A stretch of 64,000 nucleotides of DNA from CAYZJB01 sp964478735 (lineage in GTDB: Bacteria > CLD3 > SB21): assembly GCA_964478735.1 (NCBI GenBank), contig CAYZJB010000001.1, positions 62,001 to 126,000 of the forward strand, given 5' to 3'. The position numbers were made by a program, and so were the translations under genes. Under the pieces are notes generated by a model. That model worked only from the letters and a program-made list of their open reading frames with translations, was not told where the DNA came from and ran no database searches. Numbering within the stretch: position 1 is the first letter of the stretch; each line of letters opens with the position of its first letter. Positions 18,060 to 25,610 of this stretch are shown piece after piece.

Positions 18060-18800
18060 TCACACCGTATCGGTTTTTCTGCGCAGTTGAATGATCCGAA
18101 TCCGATGGAGCAGTTTCAAGAAGGGATAGGTCGGATCGATTTCAAACCAGCGCGTTGCGAAATTCGGGCGGTTCGGATGTTTATGATGGTTGTTCTGGAA
18201 CAGTTCACCCATCAGAAAAAAATCCCACGCGATGGAATTTTTGCTGTGATCGTCGTTGGGATAATTCCGGTATCCGTACTTATGACCGCACCAATTGACA
18301 ATGGCGCCGTGCACGGGTCCCATAAAAAAATGGGCCGGCAGCAGCAGAAACTGCCACCACTCGGTGGCGAAGAAAAAATAAAACACCCCGTAGCCGATTC
18401 CCCAGACCACTCGTGCGACCCACGCATTGCCCAGTTTATCGATGATCGGCCACTCCGGATAATTACCCTGAAACTCTTTTGCCGGCTGTTCCTTGCGACG
18501 GACGTAACCGGTATAGATACGATAGGTCTGCATCATCATGGAGAAGACGTCTTTAAAAAAATGCGGAGAATGCGGGTCCTTTTCGGTATCGCTGAACGCA
18601 TGGTGCATGCGATGCATGATGCCGTATGCCCTCGGATTGAGGTATGACGATCCCTGACTAATCCACGTACCGAAATAAAAAATACGTTCCCAGAACTTGT
18701 TCATGCTAAACATTTTGTGGGCGGTGTAACGGTGCAGGAAAAACGTCTGGCTGAAAAGCGAGGTGAACCAGTGGCCCAGGAAGAAAACGGCGATTGTCAT
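18060..18800 (-). CDS. Acyl-CoA/fatty-acid desaturase, delta-9 type
   Basis: Protein of 246 aa with the three histidine boxes of membrane di-iron desaturases: HRYTAH (near residue 24), HRMHH (near 63) and NNHHKHP (near 202). A further N-x-x-x-H-like ligand lies in WCGHKYG. Four hydrophobic segments fit an integral inner-membrane enzyme. It introduces a double bond into a saturated acyl chain using O2, so the organism meets oxygen at least sometimes. The length matches the short bacterial group. Monocistronic as far as visible. Confidence 0.92.
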   Translation of the reverse strand: MTIAVFFLGHWFTSLFSQTFFLHRYTAHKMFSMNKFWERIFYFGTWISQGSSYLNPRAYGIMHRMHHAFSDTEKDPHSPHFFKDVFSMMMQTYRIYTGYVRRKEQPAKEFQGNYPEWPIIDKLGNAWVARVVWGIGYGVFYFFFATEWWQFLLLPAHFFMGPVHGAIVNWCGHKYGYRNYPNDDHSKNSIAWDFFLMGELFQNNHHKHPNRPNFATRWFEIDPTYPFLKLLHRIRIIQLRRKTDTV

Positions 18801-18939
18801 TACGAAAACTCCTTTACCTGTGGATGAAACCGGTAGGATGACGTAAATCCTCGGACGATTTCACCGAATTGAGTACAGATTCTATGTCGTTTTTTTTCAG
18901 AGGACTTGCAAGAAACGTTCGCAAAGACGAGATTGATAT

Positions 18940-19134
18940 ATGGTTTTCAACAAATGGTTCAAACTCGGTCTTGTCCTGGTTATCGGCGGAATCCTGGCTG
19001 CACTGGATAATTTAGGCGACTACCGTTTGTTGCCGGGTATTTATTTCTGGACCGCCATGCTGGCCATTGGCATGGGGATGTTTCTGATGTTTGTGGGGAT
19101 TGAAGAGCGGCGAAACACTCCTCCCGAAGGTTAA
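18940..19134 (+). CDS. Small two-helix membrane protein
   Basis: Protein of 64 aa with two hydrophobic segments (LGLVLVIGGILAAL and FWTAMLAIGMGMFLMFVGI) joined by a short polar loop, and a charged tail EERRNTPPEG. The ribosome site is weak. It converges with yggX, the stop codons lying one base apart. No family recognised; coding is supported by the clean membrane pattern and fit between neighbours. Confidence 0.55.
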   Translation: MVFNKWFKLGLVLVIGGILAALDNLGDYRLLPGIYFWTAMLAIGMGMFLMFVGIEERRNTPPEG

Positions 19135-19135
19135 C

Positions 19136-19408
19136 TTATTTCGGATCGACGTAACCCTCCGGTTTCTGTGCGGCCTTTCCACTGAAGAGAAATTCCACGA
19201 TCTGCTGGCGAAAAATTTCGTCCGTCCGCGGATCCATCAGGTTCAACCGATATTCGTTCATCACCATTTTGAAATGATCTTCGAACATTTTCCAGGCGTC
19301 TTTCGAAACTTCGTTGAAAATGCGCTTGCCCAGTTCGCCTGGAATCGGCGGTCGATCCAAACCCGGGAGTTCTTTGCCGAGCTTCACGCATTGTACCATT
19401 CGGGACAT
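19136..19408 (-). CDS. yggX: YggX-family Fe(II) trafficking / oxidative damage protection protein
   Basis: Protein of 90 aa matching YggX in full length. It shows VQCVKLGKELPGLDRPPIPG with the conserved Cys near the start, ELGKRIFNEVSKDAWKMFEDH, MNEYRLNLMDP and VEFLFSG. YggX helps protect iron-sulfur clusters from oxidative damage and may move iron in the cytoplasm. Together with the O2-dependent desaturase it argues for an oxygen-exposed lifestyle. Confidence 0.93.
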   Translation of the reverse strand: MSRMVQCVKLGKELPGLDRPPIPGELGKRIFNEVSKDAWKMFEDHFKMVMNEYRLNLMDPRTDEIFRQQIVEFLFSGKAAQKPEGYVDPK

Positions 19409-19469
19409 TGTTGACTCCGTTTTCCGTTTACCGGGGCAACATACGACGTATGGCCGCCACCTTCAACGA

Positions 19470-22400
19470 TTATTTGGGTGTACCGGCGGGCAGTTGAAGG
19501 ATAAATTCCGTTCCGCTTCCTTCCTGTGAACGGACGTCGATCGATCCGTGATGGCGCTGGACGATGCCGTACACGGCGGAAAGCCCCAGACCACGGCCGG
19601 CGCCCACGTCTCGCGTGGTAAAAAACGGGTCGAAAATCCGGTCTCGGATCGAGTCCGGAATGCCTATCCCGTTGTCGGCGATATGGATGCGAACGAGATC
19701 GGGTTGATCCGCGTTGCTTCTGACAATAATCCGTCCTTCGTGATCCGATAACTGGCCTTTGCGCCGTGCATCTCCGATGGCTCGTGCGGCATTGTCCAGC
19801 AGGTCGACAAAGCATTGATTCAAATCTCCAATGGCACAACGGATATGAGGAACCTGCCGGAGATCGCGCTCAATACGGATGTCCTGATGGGTGTGCTGAA
19901 AAAGATCCACGACCAGATCCAGGTGTTCGTTGATATCGGTCCACGCCATCTGCGAAGAGTCGGAGAGGCTGAAACTGCGCATGTTGTGGACGATGCTTCG
20001 AATACGTTCGCTGCCGTGGAGCGATCCGTTCAACGCGTCGACGATGTCGGAGCGGATCTTATTCCATCGGGCTGCCGTATCCGGATCGGCATTGGGGATG
20101 AACGCGTCGATACGGTTGACGGCATCCTTGATGAACTCGAGATTCGGCTGGATAAATGTCAGCGGATTGTTGATCTCATGCGCGAGTCCGGCAACCATCT
20201 GTCCGAGGGACACCAGTTTTTCGGATTGCACCAGCTGGTCTTTCGTTTTGTTCAACTGCACGACGGCCTGTTCAAGTTGGACGTTGATTTCCTGCAGATG
20301 CGCGGCCTGTTTTTCAATTTTTAAATTTTTGGCGGCGATCTCGTCTTTTTGCGCTGTAATTTCTGCCGTACGGCGGAGTACCGCTTCTTCGAGCTGCCGT
20401 TTCTGAGTTTCGATACGACGAATTCGATGCCGGTACGTTCCAACGACAATTCCACCCAGCACCACGGCGCTTATGATTTTGAACCACCATGTTTGCCAGA
20501 ACGGTGGAAGAACGGTCACGGTTATGGACGCTTCATGAGGACTCCAGACGCCGTCGGTGTTGGTGGCGCGGACCCGAAAGCGATAGGTTCCCGGATCGAG
20601 GTTGGTATAGGTAGCGGAACGTGCCCGGGCAGTCGTGGCGATCCACCCGTCGTTAAAACCTTCGAGCGTGTAGGCGTACCGGTTTTTCATCGGACTGCCG
20701 AATTGCAGTGCGGCAAATTCAATCGAGAAGACGGATTGGCCGGGCGAAAGCGTCACGTGCGTTGCGGACGTGATGTTAGACGTCAGAGGACCCTTCGGGT
20801 CCGGACGAAGCGGGGTATTGAATAATTTGAAATCGGTGAGAACGACGCGCGGCTCGTACGTACTTTTCCGAACGGTGGAGGGGCGAAAATACGTAATCCC
20901 GTCCGGTCCACCGAAAAAAAGTTCACCGGATGCATTTTTGAACGCCGCACCCTGATTGAATTCATGGCTGGGGAGGCCGTCGCTTTCATCGTAAGCGTCT
21001 ATTTCCGCCGCCTCGCCGTTCCAGTAGAAGCGGACCAGGCCTTTGTTGGTACTGAGCCATAACTTGTTCTGGTTGTCTTCCAAGATCGCGTAAATTTGTT
21101 CGTTCGGCAGGCCGTCCTTGGTTAGGAAACGCCGGAATCCATCTCCTTCCAGGAGATTGAGCCCCTGTTCGCTAGCGGCCCAGATCCTGCGCTGCCCGTC
21201 CTCGTGGACGTGAAATATGCCGTAATGGCTCAACGAGCGTGAGAGGTCGGGACGATGGATGAAACGCCGCCATGACCGGCCGTCGGAGTCGGTCATGTTG
21301 AGATCACGGCGGGTGGCAACCCAGATGGCTCCGGATGAAGCCTGCATGATCGCTCGAATGCCGTCGTCGCTGAGCGATGTCGAATCCCCCTCCTGATGTT
21401 GAAACACGTCGACCGTTTTTCGATCGGCATCCCAACGCAGAAGTCCGCCACCGTCCGTTCCGACCCATAACCGGCGTTGCCGGTCTTCGGTGAGCGTCAT
21501 GATCCGTTCGCGGAACGGCGCTTTGAACACCTCATGCTCAAAACGGCGGATGCGATCGGCGACGGCATCGTAGGTGTACAGGCCACCGCCCCACGTTCCA
21601 ATCCACAGCCGACCGCTCGCGTCAACAAGAAGGGCGCGTACGAGGTTACTTCGAAATCCGCCGGGTTCACCGGCCTGTTGCCGGTACTGTTTCGACTGGC
21701 CCGTTTGCCGGTTGAGGCGGATTAATCCCTGGTTGAACGTACCGATCCAGAGCTGGTTATGGCGGTCTTCCGTGATGGCCCAGATGTCTCCATCGGGTAG
21801 AGACCGGGCGTCAAGCGGGTGGTGCACAAGTTTATGAAACGTCCGTTTTTCCGGGTCCGTGTAACACATTCCATCCTGCGTGGCAAACCATACGATGCCG
21901 GATCGATCCTGCGATATGTTCCACACCTGATTGCTGTTGAGTCCAAGCGTGTAATTGGTGGTACGATAGGCGCGGAAGCGAAGAGTTGTGGGGTCGAGAA
22001 CGTTCAATCCGTCGGCGGTAGCGATCCACCACGTCGAGTCGCGATCGACAAACAGACGATATACGCGATCACTGGAAATGCTTTGAGGATCCCGCGGATC
22101 GTTGCGAAACAGCATCCACCTGCCGGTCGACGGCGTCCATCGCTGCAGACCCTGATTGGTCCCGATCCAGACGTTACCGCGGGCATCTTCGTGTGTAAAA
22201 TAAAGCCGTTTCGAGACGACGCCGTTTTTGCCGCTCGGATCAAACGGAAGCGGCGTCAATACATTGGTTTCCGTATCCCACGTGACGACCCCTTCGCCGA
22301 GCGTTGCCAGCCAGATCCTGCCCTGGCGGTCACGACGGATCCCCTGCACCTCCGGGATTCGTTTTCCAAAAATTCTCACCGCTTCTCCCGACGATTTGTC

Positions 22401-22862
22401 GACGCGGTAGAGGAGGTCGTCGGCGTTGACGATCAGGTGCGTGTCCGACTCGTCGAATATAAAGGACACGTCATCGGGACCCGACGGATCGAGCGGGATG
22501 CGATCGAAGGCATCGCCCCGGGGGTTCCACCGGTTCAATCCGCGGCCGGTTGCAATCCAGATATGGCCGCCGCGGTCGACACAGATCGAGTTGATCTCAT
22601 TGTTGGACAGGGAGGTCGAATCGTCAGGATCGTTTCGAAAAACCGTAAACGCGTGACCGTCGAACCGGTTGAGCCCGTCCTGGGTGCCGGCCCAGAGAAA
22701 ACCATGATGGTCCTGCACGATGCACGAAACCGACTGCTGTGAAAGGCCGTGCTCGATGCTCAGAAATTTGAACGTGATGTCGGGCGACTGGCTCCAGCCC
22801 GGAGCCGAGCAGAGCCAGAGCACCAGACCCATCCCATGGACGCCACGAAACATTCGCATCAT
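19470..22862 (-). CDS. Sensor histidine kinase with periplasmic two-component-regulator propeller and Y_Y_Y domain
   Basis: About 1,130 aa. A signal peptide (LVLWLCSAPGWSQ) leads into propeller repeats over about residues 30-690, with recurring WIGT, IWIAT and LWIGTWGGGL. The Y_Y_Y domain follows at about 700-780 (YAYTLEGFNDGWIAT and PGTYRFRVRATN), then a single membrane helix near 800 and a coiled coil. HisKA has GLAHEINNPL with the phospho-His, and HATPase shows DLLDNAARAIGDA, IADNGIGIP and GRGLGLSAV. There is no receiver domain at the end, so it needs a separate regulator, and none is adjacent. In Bacteroidetes such sensors often sense polysaccharide breakdown products. The start is uncertain: ATG 22862 is taken, and a TTG at 22931 would extend it. 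Confidence 0.9.
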   Translation of the reverse strand: MMRMFRGVHGMGLVLWLCSAPGWSQSPDITFKFLSIEHGLSQQSVSCIVQDHHGFLWAGTQDGLNRFDGHAFTVFRNDPDDSTSLSNNEINSICVDRGGHIWIATGRGLNRWNPRGDAFDRIPLDPSGPDDVSFIFDESDTHLIVNADDLLYRVDKSSGEAVRIFGKRIPEVQGIRRDRQGRIWLATLGEGVVTWDTETNVLTPLPFDPSGKNGVVSKRLYFTHEDARGNVWIGTNQGLQRWTPSTGRWMLFRNDPRDPQSISSDRVYRLFVDRDSTWWIATADGLNVLDPTTLRFRAYRTTNYTLGLNSNQVWNISQDRSGIVWFATQDGMCYTDPEKRTFHKLVHHPLDARSLPDGDIWAITEDRHNQLWIGTFNQGLIRLNRQTGQSKQYRQQAGEPGGFRSNLVRALLVDASGRLWIGTWGGGLYTYDAVADRIRRFEHEVFKAPFRERIMTLTEDRQRRLWVGTDGGGLLRWDADRKTVDVFQHQEGDSTSLSDDGIRAIMQASSGAIWVATRRDLNMTDSDGRSWRRFIHRPDLSRSLSHYGIFHVHEDGQRRIWAASEQGLNLLEGDGFRRFLTKDGLPNEQIYAILEDNQNKLWLSTNKGLVRFYWNGEAAEIDAYDESDGLPSHEFNQGAAFKNASGELFFGGPDGITYFRPSTVRKSTYEPRVVLTDFKLFNTPLRPDPKGPLTSNITSATHVTLSPGQSVFSIEFAALQFGSPMKNRYAYTLEGFNDGWIATTARARSATYTNLDPGTYRFRVRATNTDGVWSPHEASITVTVLPPFWQTWWFKIISAVVLGGIVVGTYRHRIRRIETQKRQLEEAVLRRTAEITAQKDEIAAKNLKIEKQAAHLQEINVQLEQAVVQLNKTKDQLVQSEKLVSLGQMVAGLAHEINNPLTFIQPNLEFIKDAVNRIDAFIPNADPDTAARWNKIRSDIVDALNGSLHGSERIRSIVHNMRSFSLSDSSQMAWTDINEHLDLVVDLFQHTHQDIRIERDLRQVPHIRCAIGDLNQCFVDLLDNAARAIGDARRKGQLSDHEGRIIVRSNADQPDLVRIHIADNGIGIPDSIRDRIFDPFFTTRDVGAGRGLGLSAVYGIVQRHHGSIDVRSQEGSGTEFILQLPAGTPK

Positions 22863-23293
22863 GAGAAATCGCGTGAGAAACAGGTGTAGAAATGACAAGA
22901 AGAAATTATTACAAAAGACGGGGACGCGCAAGTCTTACCATTTTCGCAGACGCTTACTGACCCGCATCATGTTTCAAACGACCCGACAGGTCAAAACCGA
23001 TACGAACGGCAAACCCTATTTGCTTTGACGACGGATCGGATGTAAGAAGTAAGGACAGTCGCTGTTTTTGATTGTAGTCTCGAACCGATTGCGGATACTC
23101 CAGACGGCAGAAGTCAGAAACGTAACGGTGCTGGCGACCGATGAAGGGTTTATAAAACTTGAATCATCGTCGATGACCCCTACAACTCCTTTTTTCTCAA
23201 ATTTTGAGAATTTTTGCGGTTGATGGCTCTCTAAATTAAGTACGTAACGATTGACATTCACAACCATGCAAACCAAAAAAAGGAGAAAAAGCC
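22863..23293. promoter_or_regulatory. Divergent intergenic region between sensor kinase and ssb, with two palindromes
   Basis: About 430 bp without a supported gene. It must hold the promoters of the minus-strand kinase and the plus-strand ssb. It contains TCATCG-T-CGATGA (23164-23176) and the 17-bp palindrome TTCTCAAA-T-TTTGAGAA (23194-23210). A TTGACA lies at 23252 without a matching -10. Open frames here (for example minus 23016-23378) have no plausible protein and overlap ssb. Confidence 0.5.
23194..23210. promoter_or_regulatory. Perfect 17-bp palindrome upstream of ssb-recA
   Basis: TTCTCAAA and its exact reverse complement TTTGAGAA flank a single central T, 84 nt before the ssb start. 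The size and symmetry suit a dimeric repressor, and an SOS-type operator is possible given the downstream ssb and recA. A run of Ts follows on the plus strand and of As precedes it, so a weak terminator is the alternative. Confidence 0.4.
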
Positions 23294-23710
23294 ATGGGTA
23301 AGTCAACAATGAATCGAGCCATCTTGATCGGACGTCTGGGACGTGATCCGGAATTCCGCTACACGCCCAAGGGAACACCCGTCACGATGTTCAATCTCGC
23401 TACCGACGAGTCGTACAAGGGCAAAGACGGCGAGGTCGTCACCCACACGGACTGGCACCGCATTGTCGCGTGGAGAAAACTCGCGGAAATCTGCGGACAG
23501 TACCTGAAAAAAGGTTCGCTCGTCTGCGTCGAAGGAACGCTGCGGACGCGGTCGTACCATGACGGAAAAGGCGTGGAACGGTTCGTTACCGAAATTGTTG
23601 CCGATAACATGCGCATGCTCGGATCACGCCCGAAAAAATCCAACGACACGCAGGTCGATGAGGGTGCTCCTGCGATGAACGAAGGAGTCCATGAACCGGC
23701 GGATGCCTGA
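23294..23710 (+). CDS. ssb: Single-stranded DNA-binding protein, first copy
   Basis: Protein of 138 aa with the SSB OB fold: NRAILIGRLGRDPEFRYTP, TDWHRIVAWRKLAEICGQYL and GSLVCVEGTLRTRSY. It coats single-stranded DNA during replication and repair. The tail ends in NEGVHEPADA and lacks the D-D-x-P-F tip through which SSB recruits partner proteins. AAAGGAG lies 8 nt before the ATG at 23294. It is 172 nt upstream of recA, and a second ssb with a normal tip follows recA. The OB domains of the two are clearly related, which suggests duplication with division of labour. Confidence 0.95.
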   Translation: MGKSTMNRAILIGRLGRDPEFRYTPKGTPVTMFNLATDESYKGKDGEVVTHTDWHRIVAWRKLAEICGQYLKKGSLVCVEGTLRTRSYHDGKGVERFVTEIVADNMRMLGSRPKKSNDTQVDEGAPAMNEGVHEPADA

Positions 23711-23882
23711 GCATCGCCATCGGAGTGGGGAATCACGGTGCGGCAACAACCGCCCGTGGTTCCGCATCATCCGATCGAAAAAAGAACAATTTGCTTATCA
23801 AAAACCGATTCCATAGTTTCGCGCAAGTCCTCATGCATTTACCATCACAGGTCAAGCCGAGACGTTCCAAAGGAGTAGCTCA

Positions 23883-24965
23883 ATGGCAGATGTAAAAGAA
23901 TTCGACACGTTTACCGACAAAGACAAAAAAGCCGCTCTTGATCGCACGCTTGCCGACATCATGAAGGAGTACGGAAAAGGTTCCATCATGAAGTTGGGCG
24001 AGAAGTCCGCGATGCGTGTGGAGACGTTTTCCACCGGTTCGATTTCCATCGACGCCGCACTTGGTGTCGGTGGTATTCCGCGCGGCCGCATCACGGAGAT
24101 TTACGGTCCGGAATCGAGCGGCAAAACCACGCTCGCGCTGCACGTTGTGGCGGAGGCGCAAAAGACGGGCGGGATCGCCGCGTTCATCGACGCGGAGCAC
24201 GCCCTCGACGCCGTGTACGCCAAACGGCTCGGCGTCGATACCGATAACTTACTGATCAGCCAGCCGGACAACGGTGAGCAGGCTCTTGAGATCACCGAAC
24301 GGCTCGTGCGCAGCAATGCGGTGGACGTCATCGTCATCGATTCCGTCGCTGCCCTCGTTCCCAAAAGCGAAATCGACGGAGAAATGGGCGACGCCACCAT
24401 GGGCGTACAGGCGAGGCTAATGAGCCAGGCGATGCGCAAACTGACCGGCGCCGTCAGCAAATCCAAGACGTGTGTGATTTTTATCAACCAGATCCGCGAC
24501 AAGATCGGCGTGATGTTCGGCAATCCCGAAACGACGACCGGCGGACGCGCGTTAAAATTTTATACGTCCATTCGAATCGACATCCGGCGTATCGGACAGA
24601 TCAAAGCCGGTGAACAGATTGTCGGCAACCGGACCAAGGTCAAGGTGGTCAAAAACAAACTGGCGCCGCCGTTTAAAGAATGCGAAGTCGATCTGATGTA
24701 CGGCCTCGGCATTTCCCGTGAAGGCGACCTGATCGATCTTGCGTCCAATATGAACGTCATTGCCAAGAGCGGAACGTGGTACGCGTTTGACGATGAAAAA
24801 ATCGGACAGGGGCGTGAAAATGCGAAACAGTTTCTGCTCGACAACCCGGATATTTGTCAAAAAATCGAAAAACGAGTTCGACAGGAACTCGGGTTGATCG
24901 CACAGGAAATGGAGACCGCCGCGAGCGCTCCGAAACAAAACCCCAACGACAAAAAATCGAAGTGA
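23883..24965 (+). CDS. recA: Recombinase RecA
   Basis: Protein of 360 aa, full length. Walker A is GPESSGKTT, Walker B DVIVIDSVAAL, with loops MGVQARLMSQAMRKL and INQIRDKIGVMFGNPETTTGG, all as in active RecA. It forms nucleoprotein filaments for homologous recombination and triggers LexA-type self-cleavage. AAAGGAG precedes the ATG. The gene sits between two ssb genes, with a 10-nt gap to the second. No LexA box that I recognise lies directly upstream (23711-23882). Confidence 0.98.
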   Translation: MADVKEFDTFTDKDKKAALDRTLADIMKEYGKGSIMKLGEKSAMRVETFSTGSISIDAALGVGGIPRGRITEIYGPESSGKTTLALHVVAEAQKTGGIAAFIDAEHALDAVYAKRLGVDTDNLLISQPDNGEQALEITERLVRSNAVDVIVIDSVAALVPKSEIDGEMGDATMGVQARLMSQAMRKLTGAVSKSKTCVIFINQIRDKIGVMFGNPETTTGGRALKFYTSIRIDIRRIGQIKAGEQIVGNRTKVKVVKNKLAPPFKECEVDLMYGLGISREGDLIDLASNMNVIAKSGTWYAFDDEKIGQGRENAKQFLLDNPDICQKIEKRVRQELGLIAQEMETAASAPKQNPNDKKSK

Positions 24966-24975
24966 GGATAATATT

Positions 24976-25428
24976 ATGTCACGTGGTACACTTAATAAAG
25001 TCATCCTGATCGGTCGTTTAGGCAAGGACCCTGAGATGCGGTACACGCCGCAGGGTGTCGCCGTCACGACGTTCAACGTCGCGACGAACGAATCGTACAA
25101 GGATCGTGAAGGCAAAGAAGTTGAAAATACGGAATGGCATCGGGTCGTCGCGTGGAGAAAACTGGCGGAAATTTGCGGCCAGTATCTCAAAAAAGGTTCC
25201 CTCGTCTACATCGAGGGCAAACTGAAAACGCGTACGTACGATGATAAGGACGGCGTCAAGAAGTACATCACGGAGACGATTGCCGACCAGATGCAGATGC
25301 TGGATAGTAAACGGGACAGCATGGGCGGAGGAGAACGTTCGACGTCGTCCCATGATACCGGCGGTATGAATGCATACACGGAGCCCGCGCCGACGACATC
25401 CACGGCCGAGGACGATCTGCCGTTTTAG
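24976..25428 (+). CDS. ssb: Single-stranded DNA-binding protein, second copy with canonical acidic tip
   Basis: Protein of 150 aa. The OB fold (NKVILIGRLGKDPEMRYTP, WHRVVAWRKLAEICGQYL) is very like the first copy, followed by a flexible Gly/Ser/Thr-rich linker and the tip EDDLPF. That tip is the protein-interaction motif of SSB, so this copy is likely the main replicative SSB. It begins 10 nt after the recA stop, with GAGGA before the ATG, and ends at a terminator at 25450, so recA and ssb are cotranscribed. Confidence 0.96.
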   Translation: MSRGTLNKVILIGRLGKDPEMRYTPQGVAVTTFNVATNESYKDREGKEVENTEWHRVVAWRKLAEICGQYLKKGSLVYIEGKLKTRTYDDKDGVKKYITETIADQMQMLDSKRDSMGGGERSTSSHDTGGMNAYTEPAPTTSTAEDDLPF

Positions 25429-25449
25429 CAGTAACCTCTCTCCAAAAAG

Positions 25450-25472
25450 CCGTCGAGTTCGACGGTTTTTTT
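25450..25472 (+). terminator. Rho-independent terminator after recA-ssb
   Basis: The stem CCGTCG/CGACGG with loop AGTT is followed by seven Ts, 22 nt after the ssb stop. Confidence 0.9.
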
Positions 25473-25520
25473 GTTGTACCTGAATATGAAATCATGACCT
25501 GATCAACATCAGGAAAAAGA

Positions 25521-25549
25521 TTGCTCAAAGAAAAGAAGTCGTCTATATT
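25521..25549 (+). promoter_or_regulatory. Sigma-70-type promoter for the T9SS-sorted protein
   Basis: TTGCTC and TATATT are separated by exactly 17 bp, 62 nt before the start codon at 25611. Prediction from spacing and consensus only. Confidence 0.5.
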
Positions 25550-25610
25550 AGAGCGACCCGCCTGAGGTAGTTAACAACGGTTCAGTGTAACAAAGGAAGC
25601 GATCTGCGAA

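Noticed and set aside
23252..23257. TTGACA as a -35 box for ssb
   Set aside because: No acceptable -10 at 16-18 bp; the region is A-rich but lacks a TATAAT-like hexamer.
23016..23378. Minus-strand frame with a hydrophobic stretch
   Set aside because: It overlaps the start of ssb on the other strand, has no ribosome site and no recognisable domain.
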